In this document: positions 11,064 to 22,170 of the stretch, in pieces
Position numbering within the stretch: the stretch's first letter is position 1
Layout of the letters: the number at the start of each line of letters is the position of its first letter
Assembly (NCBI GenBank): GCA_008729055.1
Contig: SDUX01000006.1
Span: 2,840,842 to 2,904,841 of the forward strand
Reading direction: 5' to 3'
DNA: 64,000 nucleotides
Source of the DNA: Pyropia haitanensis
Lineage: Eukaryota > Rhodophyta > Bangiophyceae > Bangiales > Bangiaceae
Position numbers and translations under genes: made by a program
Notes under the pieces: model-generated
Told to the model about the DNA's origin: nothing
What the model saw: only the letters and a program-made list of their open reading frames with translations
Database searches by the model: none

Positions 11064-12940
11064 ATGAGCCCGGGCACGACGCCGCAGCCGCGCTTTAGCG
11101 CTCGCCCCCCACAAGGGACATCATGTCAGGTACGGTTGGGGGCGGGGGTGGATGGCGACTGCTGTCTCTTTCCATTCCCCTAGCGACGGGGGTGGGGAGG
11201 TTTGTGGGCTGGGGGGGCGCTGTTGGTGTGTCTGTCTTTATTTTTTTCCGTTGCATGGGTGACGCCGTCGCGTTCGGCCCATGGTCAGCTGCAGCGGTGA
11301 GGGGGGGATGCGGGCTGAGCGCCTCACCTTGGGTGGGTGACGCATGACGCGTTTGGCCTGTGGGGTGACGGAGCGGGCCTCGAAAGAGCAGCGGTGGAGG
11401 TCGCCGGGCATGGGCCGTTGAGAGGTGTGGCTGGATGCTGGGCGGCGAACGCCTGGGGCTGCGCGCGGTTGTCAGGGTCGGACCGGCTCGTGGCGGCCGC
11501 CACATCTCGGTCAGCTGGCGACGCCACCGTCTTGGAGGACGCCCGTATGGGCATTGGTTGTTGCAACACCCAGCAGAGGTCGGTCGGGAGGAAGGTGGTT
11601 CTCTGACTTTTGCTACTTCTGTGCTGCTGCGGCTGGTGTTTTTTTTTTTTGCACATTGTTTGCATTGCGGTACGTGTCTGGTTGTTCGGCTTGCCTCGTC
11701 CCGACGTTGGCCGGTTGCTTGTATGGTGCAGGGGGTGCTCTTTTACTGCCTGCTGACGCTCATGGCGCTGGTGTACGTGGGCATGGACACCCACATGCAG
11801 TACTCGCGGCGTCTCACGTGCTCTGCCGCGGCGGAAGCGTCGGAGAAGGCGGCAATGACCAACTTGTCGAGAATCATGGCCTCCCATACGGCGGCGACCG
11901 CGGAGCACAAGCGTGTTTCCAAGGAGATTGAAGACGCGGTTGCCGCCGCCCGCGCCGACGCAACCGCCAAGCTGGAGGCGTCTCTCAAAGATACGGCCAG
12001 CCTCGGTGTGTTGACCGGGGAGCCGACGCCACAGCCGATGGACGAGGACACCCTGCTGGCGCGGATGCCCCCGTGTGCGGCGCGTCCCGGGGCGCTGGAC
12101 CCCGCCCACCGAGCCAAGGCCTTCTTCATCATGTACATGGGCCACTCGGCGTCGACCGCGGTGATCTCTGAGATGGGTCAGCACAGCGACATCTACGTGG
12201 ACCCACGGGGCCCTGAGCCGGTGGACCACCACGAATACGAGGCCAACACGACGTTGGCGCTTGAGTACACGCGTGCCTTCTTCGACGCGGGTATCAAGCT
12301 CGGAAAGATTCCCGGCTTCAAGCTCCGCCCAACGCACGTCCTGCGGGAGCCCGACGCGTGGCGGGCACTGGTCAAGGAGTACGACGTGCGGCTGATTTGG
12401 AACTTCCGGGCCAACGCGATTAAGCAGGCCAGCGGCGAGTACCGGCACCGGTACCTCAAGGACAACTCTGTCATTGAGGGCCTCCGAGACGGCGAGACGC
12501 TGGAGACAAAGTGCGCCGACGGGGGGTGCGCCTTCAACATTACCAACATGGAGTTCTTTCACACGGTGTTGACGGACCTGCTCAACAATGACAACCTCAT
12601 CACGCGGGCGGTTGCAACGCTACAAGCAGACGGCTGCGTGTTGTCCCTGCCTTATGAGGAGTACCTCTACTCGCGGGACAACTCGATGGCTCAGGTGTAC
12701 CGGTTCTTGGGTGTGCCGTTTGAGGACCACCAGCCCAACCGGCAAAAGGCTACATCTGACAACCTGTGCGACGCGGTAGCCAACGTGGACGACTTGTGCC
12801 ACGCCTTTTATGGCTGCCTCCGCTACCGGTGGATGTTTGACGATGGCAACAGCAATGGATGCAAGTGCGTTGGGTTGGCACCGAGCTCCTTTGAGGCAAA
12901 CAAGGGATATTGCGGCATGGCGCGACTGAAGCGAGCTTGA
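11064..12940 (+). CDS. Golgi-type sulfotransferase-like type II membrane protein, probably 2 exons
   Basis: The proposed exons are 11064..11129 (donor GTACGG after a CAG codon) and 11732..12940 (acceptor GTGCAG), in phase 0, giving 424 residues. An alternative is a single exon from the ATG at 11723. A short cytosolic tail precedes one signal-anchor (GVLFYCLLTLMALVYVGM). A predicted coiled stem follows (EAS...RIMASHTAATAEHKRVSKEIEDAV), then the catalytic-like domain from about residue 145. FFIMYMGHSASTAVISEM sits where sulfotransferases carry the 5'-PAPS-binding R-S/T-G-S-T loop. The C-terminal LPYEEYLYSRDNSMAQVYRFLGVPFE resembles the PAPS 3'-phosphate region and the FLGV helix. Several Cys suggest a lumenal fold. 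A role in sulfating cell-wall galactans is inference. It converges on the SWIB gene. Confidence 0.6.
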
Positions 12941-13645
12941 GAGCGTGGCGAGGGTGAGCTGGGGGGTGGTGGTCGCCAACGGTCCACGCTGCAGGTTTCG
13001 TCGTGTGTGGTGCCAGGACCAGTGGGGTGGCTGCTCTCTGGGCGGAACTCCATTGGTGAGTTCCTACCGCTTTCGATTTTCGGCTGGCCGTTGCAGTTTG
13101 TGTGGGAACAGCTGCGCGGTGGGGGGCGTGTAATATGGCTGGTGATGACTGGTAGTCTCGCGTCGTGTCTATTTCCCTTTTCCCATCTGTTGGTAGGGTT
13201 GCTGTCGAGTGACGCGCGCATCTTTCCTCGTCGGGTCGGCTAAACTTATTCTCTTGCGCCGTTGCCTTGATGTGCTATGTGACGATCACACACGCCCAGC
13301 CGCAGAGTGGTAGTGCAGCCCCTACTGGACCGTACGCCCCCGCCTCTGCTCCGAAACGCGGCGCCCTGTAAACAGCAGGAAAATGGAAAAAAGGGAATGG
13401 CGCCATCAGCCAGTTTCTTTTACAGCACCACAGAGCAAAGAACAAGGCGCAATAGCGTTTCCGCTGCCCTGGCTCCCCTCGTGACCCACAAATCGCCAAC
13501 CAGCAACACCGCTACTGCGGTTCATGCGGCACGCAGAGAGTGTGACGCACCCAAACGGGTGCGCACAAACCTCGTGACCGCCCTTCCCGTCCCTCGCCCC
13601 CCTCCCTCCCTGCCGCTCATCAGCCATCGTCTCCGCGACGGCCTC
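12941..13645. other. Gene-less convergent interval
   Basis: This holds the 3' flanks of the sulfotransferase-like gene and the SWIB-domain gene. No coding similarity or repeat was recognised. Confidence 0.45.
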
Positions 13646-14578
13646 TTACATCTTGGTGAGGTGGGGAGTGAGCAGCTTGTTCATCTTAAACGCGTCCGTC
13701 TTGTCGCACTGGAACACCTCCTTCAGCAGCGCATCACAAAGGATGATGCGGCCGTCCTGGGGGGACTGCAGATTGTTCAGCTTAATGTACCGCCACATGG
13801 CCCTGACCGCGTCAGGGCGACACAACGTGTCCGCGCCACACACCTTGGAGAGGGCCTTGCTGAGCTTTTGCGGCCGGAAGATGCCCCGGCCCTCAGCCTT
13901 GGCACGGGCGGGCCCCAGCGCCTTGTTCGAGTTCTTCTTGCTCTTGCGCTTCTTCCCACTCGCGTCCTCCCCGTCAATGCCGGCCGCCTCCTCGGCCTCA
14001 TCCGCGGCCGCGTCGGCCGCCTCCACCATCTCGGCTGCTTCCTTGGCCAGCGCCGCGCTCACATCCTCTGGCTTCTTCAGGTGCGGCGTCAGGTGCTTGC
14101 TGATGGAGAGGAAGGAGCACTCGTCCACATCGAGGAACTTGCGGAGCTTCGCGTCGGTGCGGAACTGGCGCTTATCCGTCTCGAGCTGCAGGCCCGACTC
14201 CTTGACGTACGCGCAGACCGCGCGGATGAGTTCGGGGCGGGTAGAGATGGACACCCCAGCAAAGTTCTTCAAATCGCCAACGACGGCAACCGGCTTGTGG
14301 ACCCCCTTCAGGCGCTTGGGCACCTCTGACCGCGCCTCCTCCTTGGTCGTCGCCACCGCGTCCATGGTCAGTTGCCGGGACGACGAACGAACCGCCGCGG
14401 CACCCGCGGGCATCACCCCCGCCGCCGCCCGCCGCGTCGCCGCCGCCCCCACCGGCGGCCTGGCGGCGATAAAGGAGCACGCGGCGGCGCCCATCGGGCG
14501 GGCCAATGCCAGCCCGCGTGGTGCCGCCGACCGCCACACCATCGGCGACCAGCCGCTCGCAAAGGCGGTCGCCATCAT
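13646..14578 (-). CDS. Protein with two SWIB/MDM2 domains
   Basis: This is a single exon of 310 residues starting at the first ATG of the ATGATG at 14578. The N-terminal ~75 residues are Arg/Ala/Ser-rich without acidic residues (organelle presequence-like), ending near TMDAVATTKEE. SWIB domain 1 lies at about residues 92-168 (KPVAVVGDLKNFAG to FLSISKHLTPHLKK). SWIB domain 2 is at about 232-310 (IFRPQKLSKALSKV to FKMNKLLTPHLTKM). Between them is an acidic segment followed by a lysine/arginine cluster (GKKRKSKK), a potential nuclear localisation signal or DNA-binding patch. SWIB domains occur in SWI/SNF BAF60 subunits and in plant and algal plastid nucleoid or chromatin proteins. The presequence favours an organelle, the basic cluster the nucleus. 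The sequence alone does not settle it. Confidence 0.75.
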   Translation of the reverse strand: MMATAFASGWSPMVWRSAAPRGLALARPMGAAACSFIAARPPVGAAATRRAAAGVMPAGAAAVRSSSRQLTMDAVATTKEEARSEVPKRLKGVHKPVAVVGDLKNFAGVSISTRPELIRAVCAYVKESGLQLETDKRQFRTDAKLRKFLDVDECSFLSISKHLTPHLKKPEDVSAALAKEAAEMVEAADAAADEAEEAAGIDGEDASGKKRKSKKNSNKALGPARAKAEGRGIFRPQKLSKALSKVCGADTLCRPDAVRAMWRYIKLNNLQSPQDGRIILCDALLKEVFQCDKTDAFKMNKLLTPHLTKM

Positions 14579-15502
14579 GGGAACTAGGGGAGAGACGTCA
14601 GAAAGGAACACCGGACTGGAAGACCGCGCGGGGGTGAACGAAAAAGTCGCGCGGGATATCCGCACCGCGTCCCGAGGCCAGCGTCTGACCGCACGATGCC
14701 GCCGTCAGATGATCGGGGCGGTGGCGCGAGCAGGCGGCGGCGGGGGCACGCACGGGCGCGTCGGGGCGGCGCGGACTGCCGGCGGCGGCACGGGCCGAGG
14801 GCGCGGGCGGGCGCGGGCAGCGGGCGGCTGGCGGGATGATGTCGTCGCGGCGCGGGCGTCACCTCGAGCGCGCGCCCTCGGCGGTCGGCCAGGTTGCAAT
14901 CTGGAGACCGCCCCGACCTAAACCGCCAGAGGCAGCCACAAGTTTGAAAACCTTGGCGGGGCTACGCTGCGCATCGATTGATCCAGGCAGTACGGTGGTG
15001 CACACGTTGTCCACGTGGCCAATATTATGTTATAAGAAATCTGCCAACCGTATAACGACATATTCAGATGATCCATGGTGTCACCTTTCAAAATAGTGCT
15101 CTGTTGACCAATAAAAAGTCGCTATTGTAGATTGATTACCAGTCCTGGCATAAAGAAGAGCAGATTTTCAGGAATATTTCATCAATAGGAACGCACGCGA
15201 TCAAACGGTCAACTGCGTGGACCAGCCGCTCACGGGATCGGTGAGGACCTCCTTACAGAACCAGGCACGCTCGAGGTCTGCAGCGGAAGTGGTGATCGAC
15301 GTGCCGCGCTTGTTGGGACCACTGCCAACAGAGACACGCCGCCCTCCGTCACCCCCGAGCTGGCTCCCCTCCGCCCCCGCGCTCCGTCTCCCCCGACCTT
15401 GCTCCCGTCCGCCCCCCGCCCCCTCCGCCCTTCCCTCCTCCCCTCCCGGTCCCGCCTCTCACACCCGTCCCCTCCGTCTCGTCCTCCCCCACCCCCCCCG
15501 CG
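14579..15502. other. Divergent intergenic region with an AT-rich island
   Basis: This is the shared upstream region of the SWIB and F-box genes. The centre (about 14985-15195) is strikingly AT-rich for this genome (TATTATGTTATAAG, CCAATAAAAAG, GGAATATTTC). I see no open coding or terminal repeats there. It may hold core promoters or an old insertion. Confidence 0.4.
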
Positions 15503-17240
15503 ATGCTCGACGCCCTCCCCGACGACCTCCTCCTCTGCCTCGTCCTCCCGCGTCTCCACCCGCGGCACGCGCTGAGCCCCGCGCTGCTCGCCGTCGGCGG
15601 CACCTGCCGCGCCCTGCACGCGCTCCTCACCACCGTCTACCTCCCTTCTTTCACCGCCCTCGACCTGTCACCGCCCCACACGCCGCCGCCGGCGGTCTTG
15701 CGGGCGGCGCTCCGCGGGGGGCTGGCGCCCGCCGCGCTCGTTGCGAATGGCGTGCGGGGGGGGGCCTGTCACCGCTGCTCGACGCCCTCGCCGAGGCTGG
15801 CAGCGACGCCGCGGCGGCTGGCGGCGGTCGCGGCGGTGGGGGGGGGGGGGCGGGGGGGCGGGAAGCGCGGCGGGTGCGTCGCGGCCGGGCGGGCGGGTTA
15901 GCGGCGCGGGCGCACCCCGCGAGCCAGGTGAGGGGGGCAGCGGCGGCGGTGGCGGCAGCGGCGGTGGTGGCGGCGGCGGTAGCGGCGGCGGTGGCGGCGG
16001 CGGTGCGCCGAGCACGCCCGCCCGCGTCGGCGGCCTCGGCCGCCTCGTCTCGGCGGCCGCGTCGCACAGCTCGGACGTGGACGCGGCGGCGGTGGCGCGG
16101 CTGCTCCGCGCGTCGGGCGGCCGGCTGGAGCGGCTGGCGGTGCCGTACTGTGGGCGCCTCGGGGCGGGCGGGCGGGCGCCCGACTGGGCCGCCGCCGCCG
16201 CACTGACGGCGGTGGACCTGGCGTGGACGGGGCTGGACGATGGGGGGGTGGCGGGGCTGATTCGCGTTGCGTGCGGGTACGCTGGTCGGGGGGTGCGTCG
16301 CGTGGCGGGCAGTCTCGACGGAGGGCGGTGGGGAGCGGGGTGCGGGGGGGGGGGGGGGGGGGGGGGGAGCGAGAAGGCGGTTGGGCAGTGACCGTCGGCT
16401 CTGGGGAGCGGGAAGGGGTGCTCCTGCGGTACTGTACCCTTTGCTTGGCGGCACGCGCGTCCACGCCCTCCCGCCCGCTCTTTCCGCGCCGCCCATCCAC
16501 TGCCGACGCGTGTCGGGTACCGCGCCGCTGCTGACGCCGCGCACTCCCTTGGCATCCCTCCTCTCCCTCATGAACCGCCATGACCCGTTGGCAATGAATG
16601 CGTGTTCCCCCTCCCCGCCCGCCTCCCCCCCCCCCCCCCCCCCTTTCCTTTCCCTTCCAGACTGCGCTCGCTCTCCCTCCTCGGCAACGAGGCGATCACA
16701 TCCGTGACGGTGCGGTCGCTGGCGGCCGCCGCGTCCGCGGCGACGCTGACCGACCTCAACGTTGCGTTTTGTGCGGTCGACAACGCCGCGCTCGCCGCGC
16801 TCGCCGCCGCCGTCTGGCCGCCGCCGCCGCCGTCGTTGCCGACGCGTCCGACGCCCACGGCGGGTGGGGCGGGGGGGGGCGGTCGCGGCCGCGGTGGCGG
16901 TGGTGGCGGTGGCGGTGGCGGTGGCGGAGGCGGTGACGGCGGGGGGCGCGCCGACGGTGGCGCGGCGGGGGGCGCGGCGCCCGGCGCCGCCGCCACCGCC
17001 GCGGCCGCGGCCGCCACCACCACCGCCGCCGCCGCGTCCGCCGCGGCCGCGGCCACCGCCGGGACGGCGCCGTCGGCGCGGCCGCCCCCGGCCGCTGCCC
17101 CCCCCGCGTCTGAGCGGCGGCTGCGCCTGACGCTCGCCGGCAAGAGCAACAACCTGTGGGCGACGGGCGCCTACACCGACGCGGGCGTCCGCGCGCTGCT
17201 CGCCGCCTACCCGGGCCTGAGCGTGCGGTACGTGTACTAG
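15503..17240 (+). CDS. F-box / leucine-rich-repeat protein with apparent frame breaks
   Basis: The start is the ATG at 15503 (MLDALPDDLLLCLVLPRL), a typical N-terminal F-box; F-box proteins recruit substrates to SCF ubiquitin ligases through SKP1. After about residue 85 the frame must change at G-runs near 15755-15765 and 15838-15858 to reach the next recognisable part: ARLLRASGGRLERLAVPYCG and LTAVDLAWTGLDDGGVAGLI, which are cysteine-containing LRRs. The intron 16277..16660 has donor GTACGC and acceptor TTCCAG in phase 2. It joins to LRSLSLLGNEAITSVTVRSL and LTDLNVAFCAV, more LRRs. These are followed by an Ala/Gly linker and a final segment ending PGLSVRYVY. The LRRs and F-box are clear; the full-length model is not, because at least one frame shift in poly-G is needed. 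A GTACGT at 17228 could be a further donor. Confidence 0.6.
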
Positions 17241-17408
17241 CGGCCGTCGCGGGGTGGGCGGGGGGCTGCGGCCGCACGCGGTGGGGGCTGGGGGCGGGAA
17301 CAGGAGCGCGGGGGCTGGAACAGGAGCGCGGGGGCGAGCCCCACCCTCGACAGAGGGTGACGTCCGAGTAGAGCAGAGGGGCGGTGCGGAACAGCGAAAG
17401 AGTAGGCG
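17241..17408. other. 3' flank of the F-box/LRR gene
   Basis: This short GC-rich spacer holds a direct repeat of the motif GGAACAGGAGCGCGGGGGC and no coding signal. It ends where the inverted-repeat element begins. Confidence 0.4.
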
Positions 17409-19138
17409 GCGCAGTGCTACCAAACCCGTGGACCCCTGGCGAGCGTGCGGGACGTGAAATCAGCACGACTCCGGCCCGAAGTTGTGCATGTGCGGCACGC
17501 GAGGCGTGTCAGCCTTCGTGAGCGCCGCGTGCCGCCGACGTGAGGGGGCGTGCAGGAGGCTGCTCCTCCTCGTGCAGCGGCGTGCCTCAACTCGGTATTG
17601 CCTGAGCATTTTCGGTCTAGTGCGGGCCAAGCCCTCGAAAGGCACACTGCGACTTGGGCCAGCCACAGCCCAAGTCTTCTGAAGCTATACTGCGACCCCA
17701 CTGCACTTGAGTTGCATTTATTGCCAAGGTCTCCGACAGCACCAGCTTCGCCAGAGATATACACTTCATTGTACGCTCACATTCGTCAATAATGGGTGCC
17801 ACATACCAGCCGCTGGTAGCTGCCGCTCCGCCGTCGGGGGTGCGGCGGGGGCGCCCACCCCGCCACGAAGGGGGGACCGGTGGGGGCGGCACCGGCCGCC
17901 GGCAGCTGCCGCGCCGTCGTCGCAGGGGACGGCAGGGGGGTCGACCCCGCCGTGAAGAAGAGACCTGTGGGGCGGCACTGGTCGCCGGCAGCTGCCGTGC
18001 CGTCGTCACGGGGGAGGGCGGCGGCGGCGTCACTTCGTCGAAAAGACGTCGGAGGAGGCGGCACCGGCGGCCAGGTGCTGTCACTCCGCCGTCGGGCGCG
18101 ACAGGTGCTCGTGAGGGAGACGCTGGCCGTCACGTAGCCATTGACAGCAGAAAGCCGCCGGGGGCAGGGGAGGGGCGCCGAGGGGGTGGGTCTGCGTCAT
18201 CTACAAAACTGCCGCCTTGTGGGGAGGGTCTTGACGGGGGAGATGCTTGCGACTCGATGTCTTCTTGTCGCGGTAGGGTCGTGGTCGTGTAAAGAGCACG
18301 GGCGGTGTCGGGCGGTCGCTCAGACAGAGACGGGTCGCGGGGGTTGGGCCTTCATTGGTGGGTCGGCTGCAACGGCAACGCAGGTGCTGGTGACTTCCGC
18401 GCCCAGTCAGTTTGCTGCACGAGGTATGCGTGTGGTACGGGTGGGGGGGAGTGCTTTCACTTGTTGAGTCGACTTGCGTTTTGGTATGAGGTCACAACAG
18501 ATTTTGGAAATGGGAGGGTATGACTGTGTGAGGCCGTAACGTCCTTGCTGATTGGGCAACCGCCGTGCAATGGGCTTCCTGTGTGGGCCATCTGATGGTC
18601 TTAAGATCGAGTCAGTCCATCATGTCGGACAAACAGCACGGAATGAAGGGCTCTCTGGTCGGGTGTACCCAGTAGTTTTTGGAAGGCCTGCTCACATGGC
18701 GACGCATTGTCGCGAAACCGTGCATCATTCCGGGTTAAATGTGACCGACTTACGCACGCGTTGCACGATCCTCGGCTGGGCCGCGTGCGGAACTCGTGCA
18801 TCGCCTGCACGACTCCAGAATAACTTGTGCATCGGCGGCACGAGTTACAGGCGTCCGCGTGCACTGCGATTTGTCGTTCGGCGGGGAACGACGTGCACGC
18901 CCTCCGGTGATATGGTCGAGGTCCATCACGAGCTCCAGTACGCCCTCCATGTATGGGTGGAAAAAAAGTGCACCGGAGCCCGTGCACGGACGACTGAGCG
19001 GCGCTATAGGGCAGGTGTTGGAAAAATCGGCCTCTGCGATACCGTAGAGGGGGGTTTGCACGCCGCTGCACGCCCGCGCACGCCCGATTCCGGCCAAATT
19101 CTGTTCTCCAGGGGTCCACGGGTTTGGTAGCACTGCGC
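17409..19138. mobile_element. Putative non-autonomous DNA transposon with 31-bp perfect terminal inverted repeats
   Basis: Positions 17409-17439 and 19108-19138 are perfect reverse complements of each other (31 bp). The core is CTACCAAACCCGTGGACCCC and identity stops abruptly on both sides. The 1.73 kb block lies between two genes and has no recognisable protein. Its base composition is visibly lower in GC at 18400-18800 than its surroundings. No obvious target-site duplication is seen next to the repeat ends. Interpretation as a MITE or non-autonomous element is inference from structure. Confidence 0.55.
17800..18095. repeat. ~86-bp imperfect tandem repeat inside the inverted-repeat element
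   Basis: About three copies of a unit are arranged in tandem, each with the landmarks GAAG...GACC, GGCGGCAC and GCCGGCAGCTGCCG. The central ones are most alike. Confidence 0.55.
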
Positions 19139-19589
19139 GGGCTCCGACGTGTCGTGTGTGTCACACTGCCCACGTGGAGTGTACAAACTCTGTTTCATCC
19201 ATTGAAATGCGTAGTAGCTTTTGACAGAACGGCTGTGAGCATCGGAGAATTTCGCGACCCAACTTCCCAACGACGCAATTTACGACCGAGAAAATGTAGC
19301 CCCTCTATCCAATCTTTTGTACGTAGGTACTGTGGTCAACTTTTTGCTGCGACTTACATCGATGGCGCTGGTGTTAGCCTCCCTCCCAGACAGGCACCGC
19401 CCATCTCGTTCCCGGACCGCTCGCACTGACGTTTCGTCCACCTTCCCCTTCCCCTCAGTCGCTTTGCGCGCGCGGTCGTTGCGTTCCGCCCCCCCTCTCC
19501 GACGCTCGCCACCCCCGCCCGCTTGTCTCTTTACGGTTCTCCCTTCCCCCCACCCCCGTGGAGCACGTTCCTTCCGCTGCCGGCCCAGC
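19139..19589. other. Upstream region of the V-ATPase subunit E gene
   Basis: This holds about 450 bases with no coding similarity. The last 150 are C/T-rich, as expected of a 5' leader. Confidence 0.4.
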
Positions 19590-20989
19590 ATGAACGACTC
19601 GCAGGTCAAGCAGCAGATCCAGCAGATGGTCTCCTTCATCCGCCAAGAGGCGGAGGAGAAGGCGGCGGAGATTGGCGTCAAGGCGGAGGAAGACTTTAAC
19701 ATCCGCAAGCTGTCCACGGTGGAGGCGGCGCGCGAGAAAATCCGGGCCGAGTACGAGCGCAAGACCAAGCTCATCCAGGTCAACCGGAAGATGTACGTCT
19801 CGGGGGGCGGGGGGTTGCCCCGGATGGGCTGGGGCGTGTGCTTGAAGGGGAGCGTGTAGGCATGACGTGGCTGCGTGTGGGGTTTGGGTTGCTCTGCAGG
19901 GCGTGGGGTGGGCGGACCGTGGGTGCATGGGACGTGCTGTCGGCGCCGCCGCGGGCTGTGCGGGAGGGGTCGTGGTCGGCCTTGCGGCGCTCGTTGGTGC
20001 TGACCCTGTTTGTGGACTCTTGGTTTTCTTGTTGCTTTTGTTGGCCTCGCCGAGCCCCTCCCGTTTTCATGCTTGCGGTGCTGCCCAACCGTGACACACG
20101 ACGGCATCTGGTGGCCTGCCCCCGTGGTCGGCCCCCCTTGGTTGTGCTCCCGTGCCCTTCCTACCACACGGTGACATCTTCCGTGCGATATGCGTGCGCT
20201 CGTAGTGCCCACTCGACGGAGCTCAATGGCTCCCGCCTCAAAGTCCTGAAGGCCCGTGACGAAGTGCTGCGGGAGGTGTACGACGACGCGGACAAGCGGC
20301 TGGCCCGTATTTCGACCGAGAACCCGGACGTGTACAAGGCCCTCCTGTCCTCGCTGATCCTCCAGTCCCTCCTCGCGCTCCGCGATGAGGAGGTGGTTGT
20401 CCGCACCCGCGAGGCCGATGCGGCCGCCGTCGAGTCGGCGCTGAAGACCGTGTCGGAGGAGTACACGGACAAGACAGACGGGGCGGCTATCAACACGGTG
20501 GTGGACTCGAAGCGGTTCCTGTCTGAGAACTGGTACGTTCCAGTCTGCCCATTGGGCCGTGTCCTGCCTCTGTCTATGTTGTCGTGCTTGTGCGGGGCGG
20601 TGGGTATGCGAGGATACGGGTTGACGAGCATTATGGGTGTCCTATTTCTGTTCGATGCGCATCGCTTCGCCATGTCCATGGCGAGGCGCTCCAGCCCTGC
20701 GTCGCTGCCACCGGCACTGTTTCTTACAGGTACCGGCTTTTCCCTGTTGATGGCTTGTCACTGGTATTGATTGTCGTGCGGTGGTCCGTCATCGCCCTCC
20801 TCCGTTCTTGTGCTTGTTCGGGCCCTCATCCATCGCAGTACCGGTGGCGTGACCCTCTTCACCAATGGCGGGCGGGTGATGCTGGAGAACACGTTTGAGA
20901 GCCGCCTGGAGATTGCGTACCAGCAAAACCTGCCGGTCATCCGGAGCATGCTGTTTGGCGACGACGATGCCGAGGCGGCGTCGGCTTGA
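19590..20989 (+). CDS. VMA4: V-type proton ATPase subunit E, 3 exons
   Basis: Exons are 19590..19792, 20206..20532 and 20839..20989, giving 226 residues, the usual family length. Both donors are GTACGT, acceptors are CGTAG and CGCAG, and both introns are phase 2. Subunit E is one of the peripheral stalk subunits that pair with subunit G to hold the V1 sector against rotation on endomembranes. The N-terminal helix has DSQVKQQIQQMVSFIRQEAEEKAAEI and FNIRKLSTVEAAREKIRAEY. Exon 2 has NGSRLKVLKARDEVLREV, equivalent to the family's RLKVLRARDD. Exon 3 carries the C-terminal TGGVTLFTNGGRVMLENTF, then ESRLEIAYQQNLPVIRSMLFG. Splicing reproduces family spacing without gaps, so the junctions are firm. 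It converges on ABC transporter copy 1. Confidence 0.95.
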
Positions 20990-21974
20990 TGCGCCCGTGC
21001 CCGTGGCGCGCGCCCGCGTGTGCGACTGATAGGGCGAACGTGGGGGTGGGCGAGGGGGGGGAGGTGGCGAGGGATGAGGATGCCGGCGAGGAGCGGCTGG
21101 CTTTCCGCCACCTGGCCTGTGGTGCGCGTCGACATCTGTCCGCACCGTGGTGGGCGTGCGGATTCATTGCTCGAAATCTGCGGGTGTGGACGCGGCAAGA
21201 CCGGGTCACCCCGACGCCCGTGTGTGCTGTGAAGGGGGGAGGCGGCGGGAGGCGGGGGGGGGGAGGGGTTCGTGCCCCGCGAGCCAAAACTGTGTATTAT
21301 TCTTGACGCCTCGGTCATCTCACGTGCCGCGAGCGCCGTAGGCGCGGGTGGCAGGCGCCAGCAGCGGTGTCGCCGCGGCCGCTCGCGGCCGGCGGGCGAC
21401 CCGCCGACACCTGCCGCCCGCCCGCCCGCTAGCACACCCGCCAGCCCGCCCACCCACGCTCATGCCCGCCCGCCCGCCCGCCCGCTCGCCGTCCAGACCC
21501 GTTTACGTTTGCTGCCTGGCCGCCGACGCCGCTGGCGCCCGCGTTGGCCGCGCTCCGCCCGCGGTGCGCTCTCCCCGCCACCCTTGTGAGTCTGTCCCGC
21601 CACCGCCGCCGCACTCCCCAGCCCCCCTCCCCTATTCTCCCTCTGGCCTGGACCGCAACGCCTCGTACGCGGCGCACCTCGCGAGAAAAAAAAAAGCTGC
21701 CAACCGCAACACAGACCGGTGCCGCCGACGCGTCTGGTCCGAGGGTGGGCGCGTTCCTGGCTGGCACGGACCGCCACGGCGGCGGCCCGCGCCGAGACCG
21801 ACGGACAAGCTGAGGCGTTGGCGGTGACGGCAGGGGTGACATCCCCCCCCTCCCCCCCCCCCCCCTACTTCCACTGTGCCTGGGCGGCCTTTTGTGACCC
21901 GGTCGGCCGCCGTGCCACCCATGCGAGGGACGATAGTGTAAACAAGTAGGGCAGCCGCCCTCAGGCGGGCCTTT
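20990..21974. other. Gene-less convergent interval
   Basis: No coding similarity was recognised. The stretch 21410-21490 is a degenerate CCCG/CCCGC simple repeat. The segmental duplication begins at about 21975. Confidence 0.45.
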
Positions 21975-22170
21975 AACACTCCCATTGGAAAGACCCCGCT
22001 CGCAAGAAAGAGACCCACACCCGCGCACCGGCTCGCGCCGCCCCACCCGCCTCGCACCCCCCCACTACTACTAAACAATATGTACATGCGTGCACGCCGG
22101 CAGGACGGCCGCGGTGGTCGCGGCGCGTGCTGTCCACCCCGCCCCCCCGCCTCGGCGCTTCCCCGCCCCA

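Noticed and set aside
11670..11675. GTACGT inside the proposed sulfotransferase intron as the donor of a middle exon
   Set aside because: The only frame that would join to the next exon in phase has a stop at 11604-11606 and no acceptor after it.
15926..15932. Canonical-looking donor CAG|GTGAGG in the F-box/LRR gene
   Set aside because: No acceptor gives a sensible intron into the LRR frame, and it does not match the GTACGN pattern of confirmed introns. Frame change at poly-G is simpler.
17228..17233. GTACGT at the very end of the F-box/LRR gene
   Set aside because: The coding frame stops nine bases later, and no downstream exon with leucine-rich sequence was recognised. It is left as a possibility only.
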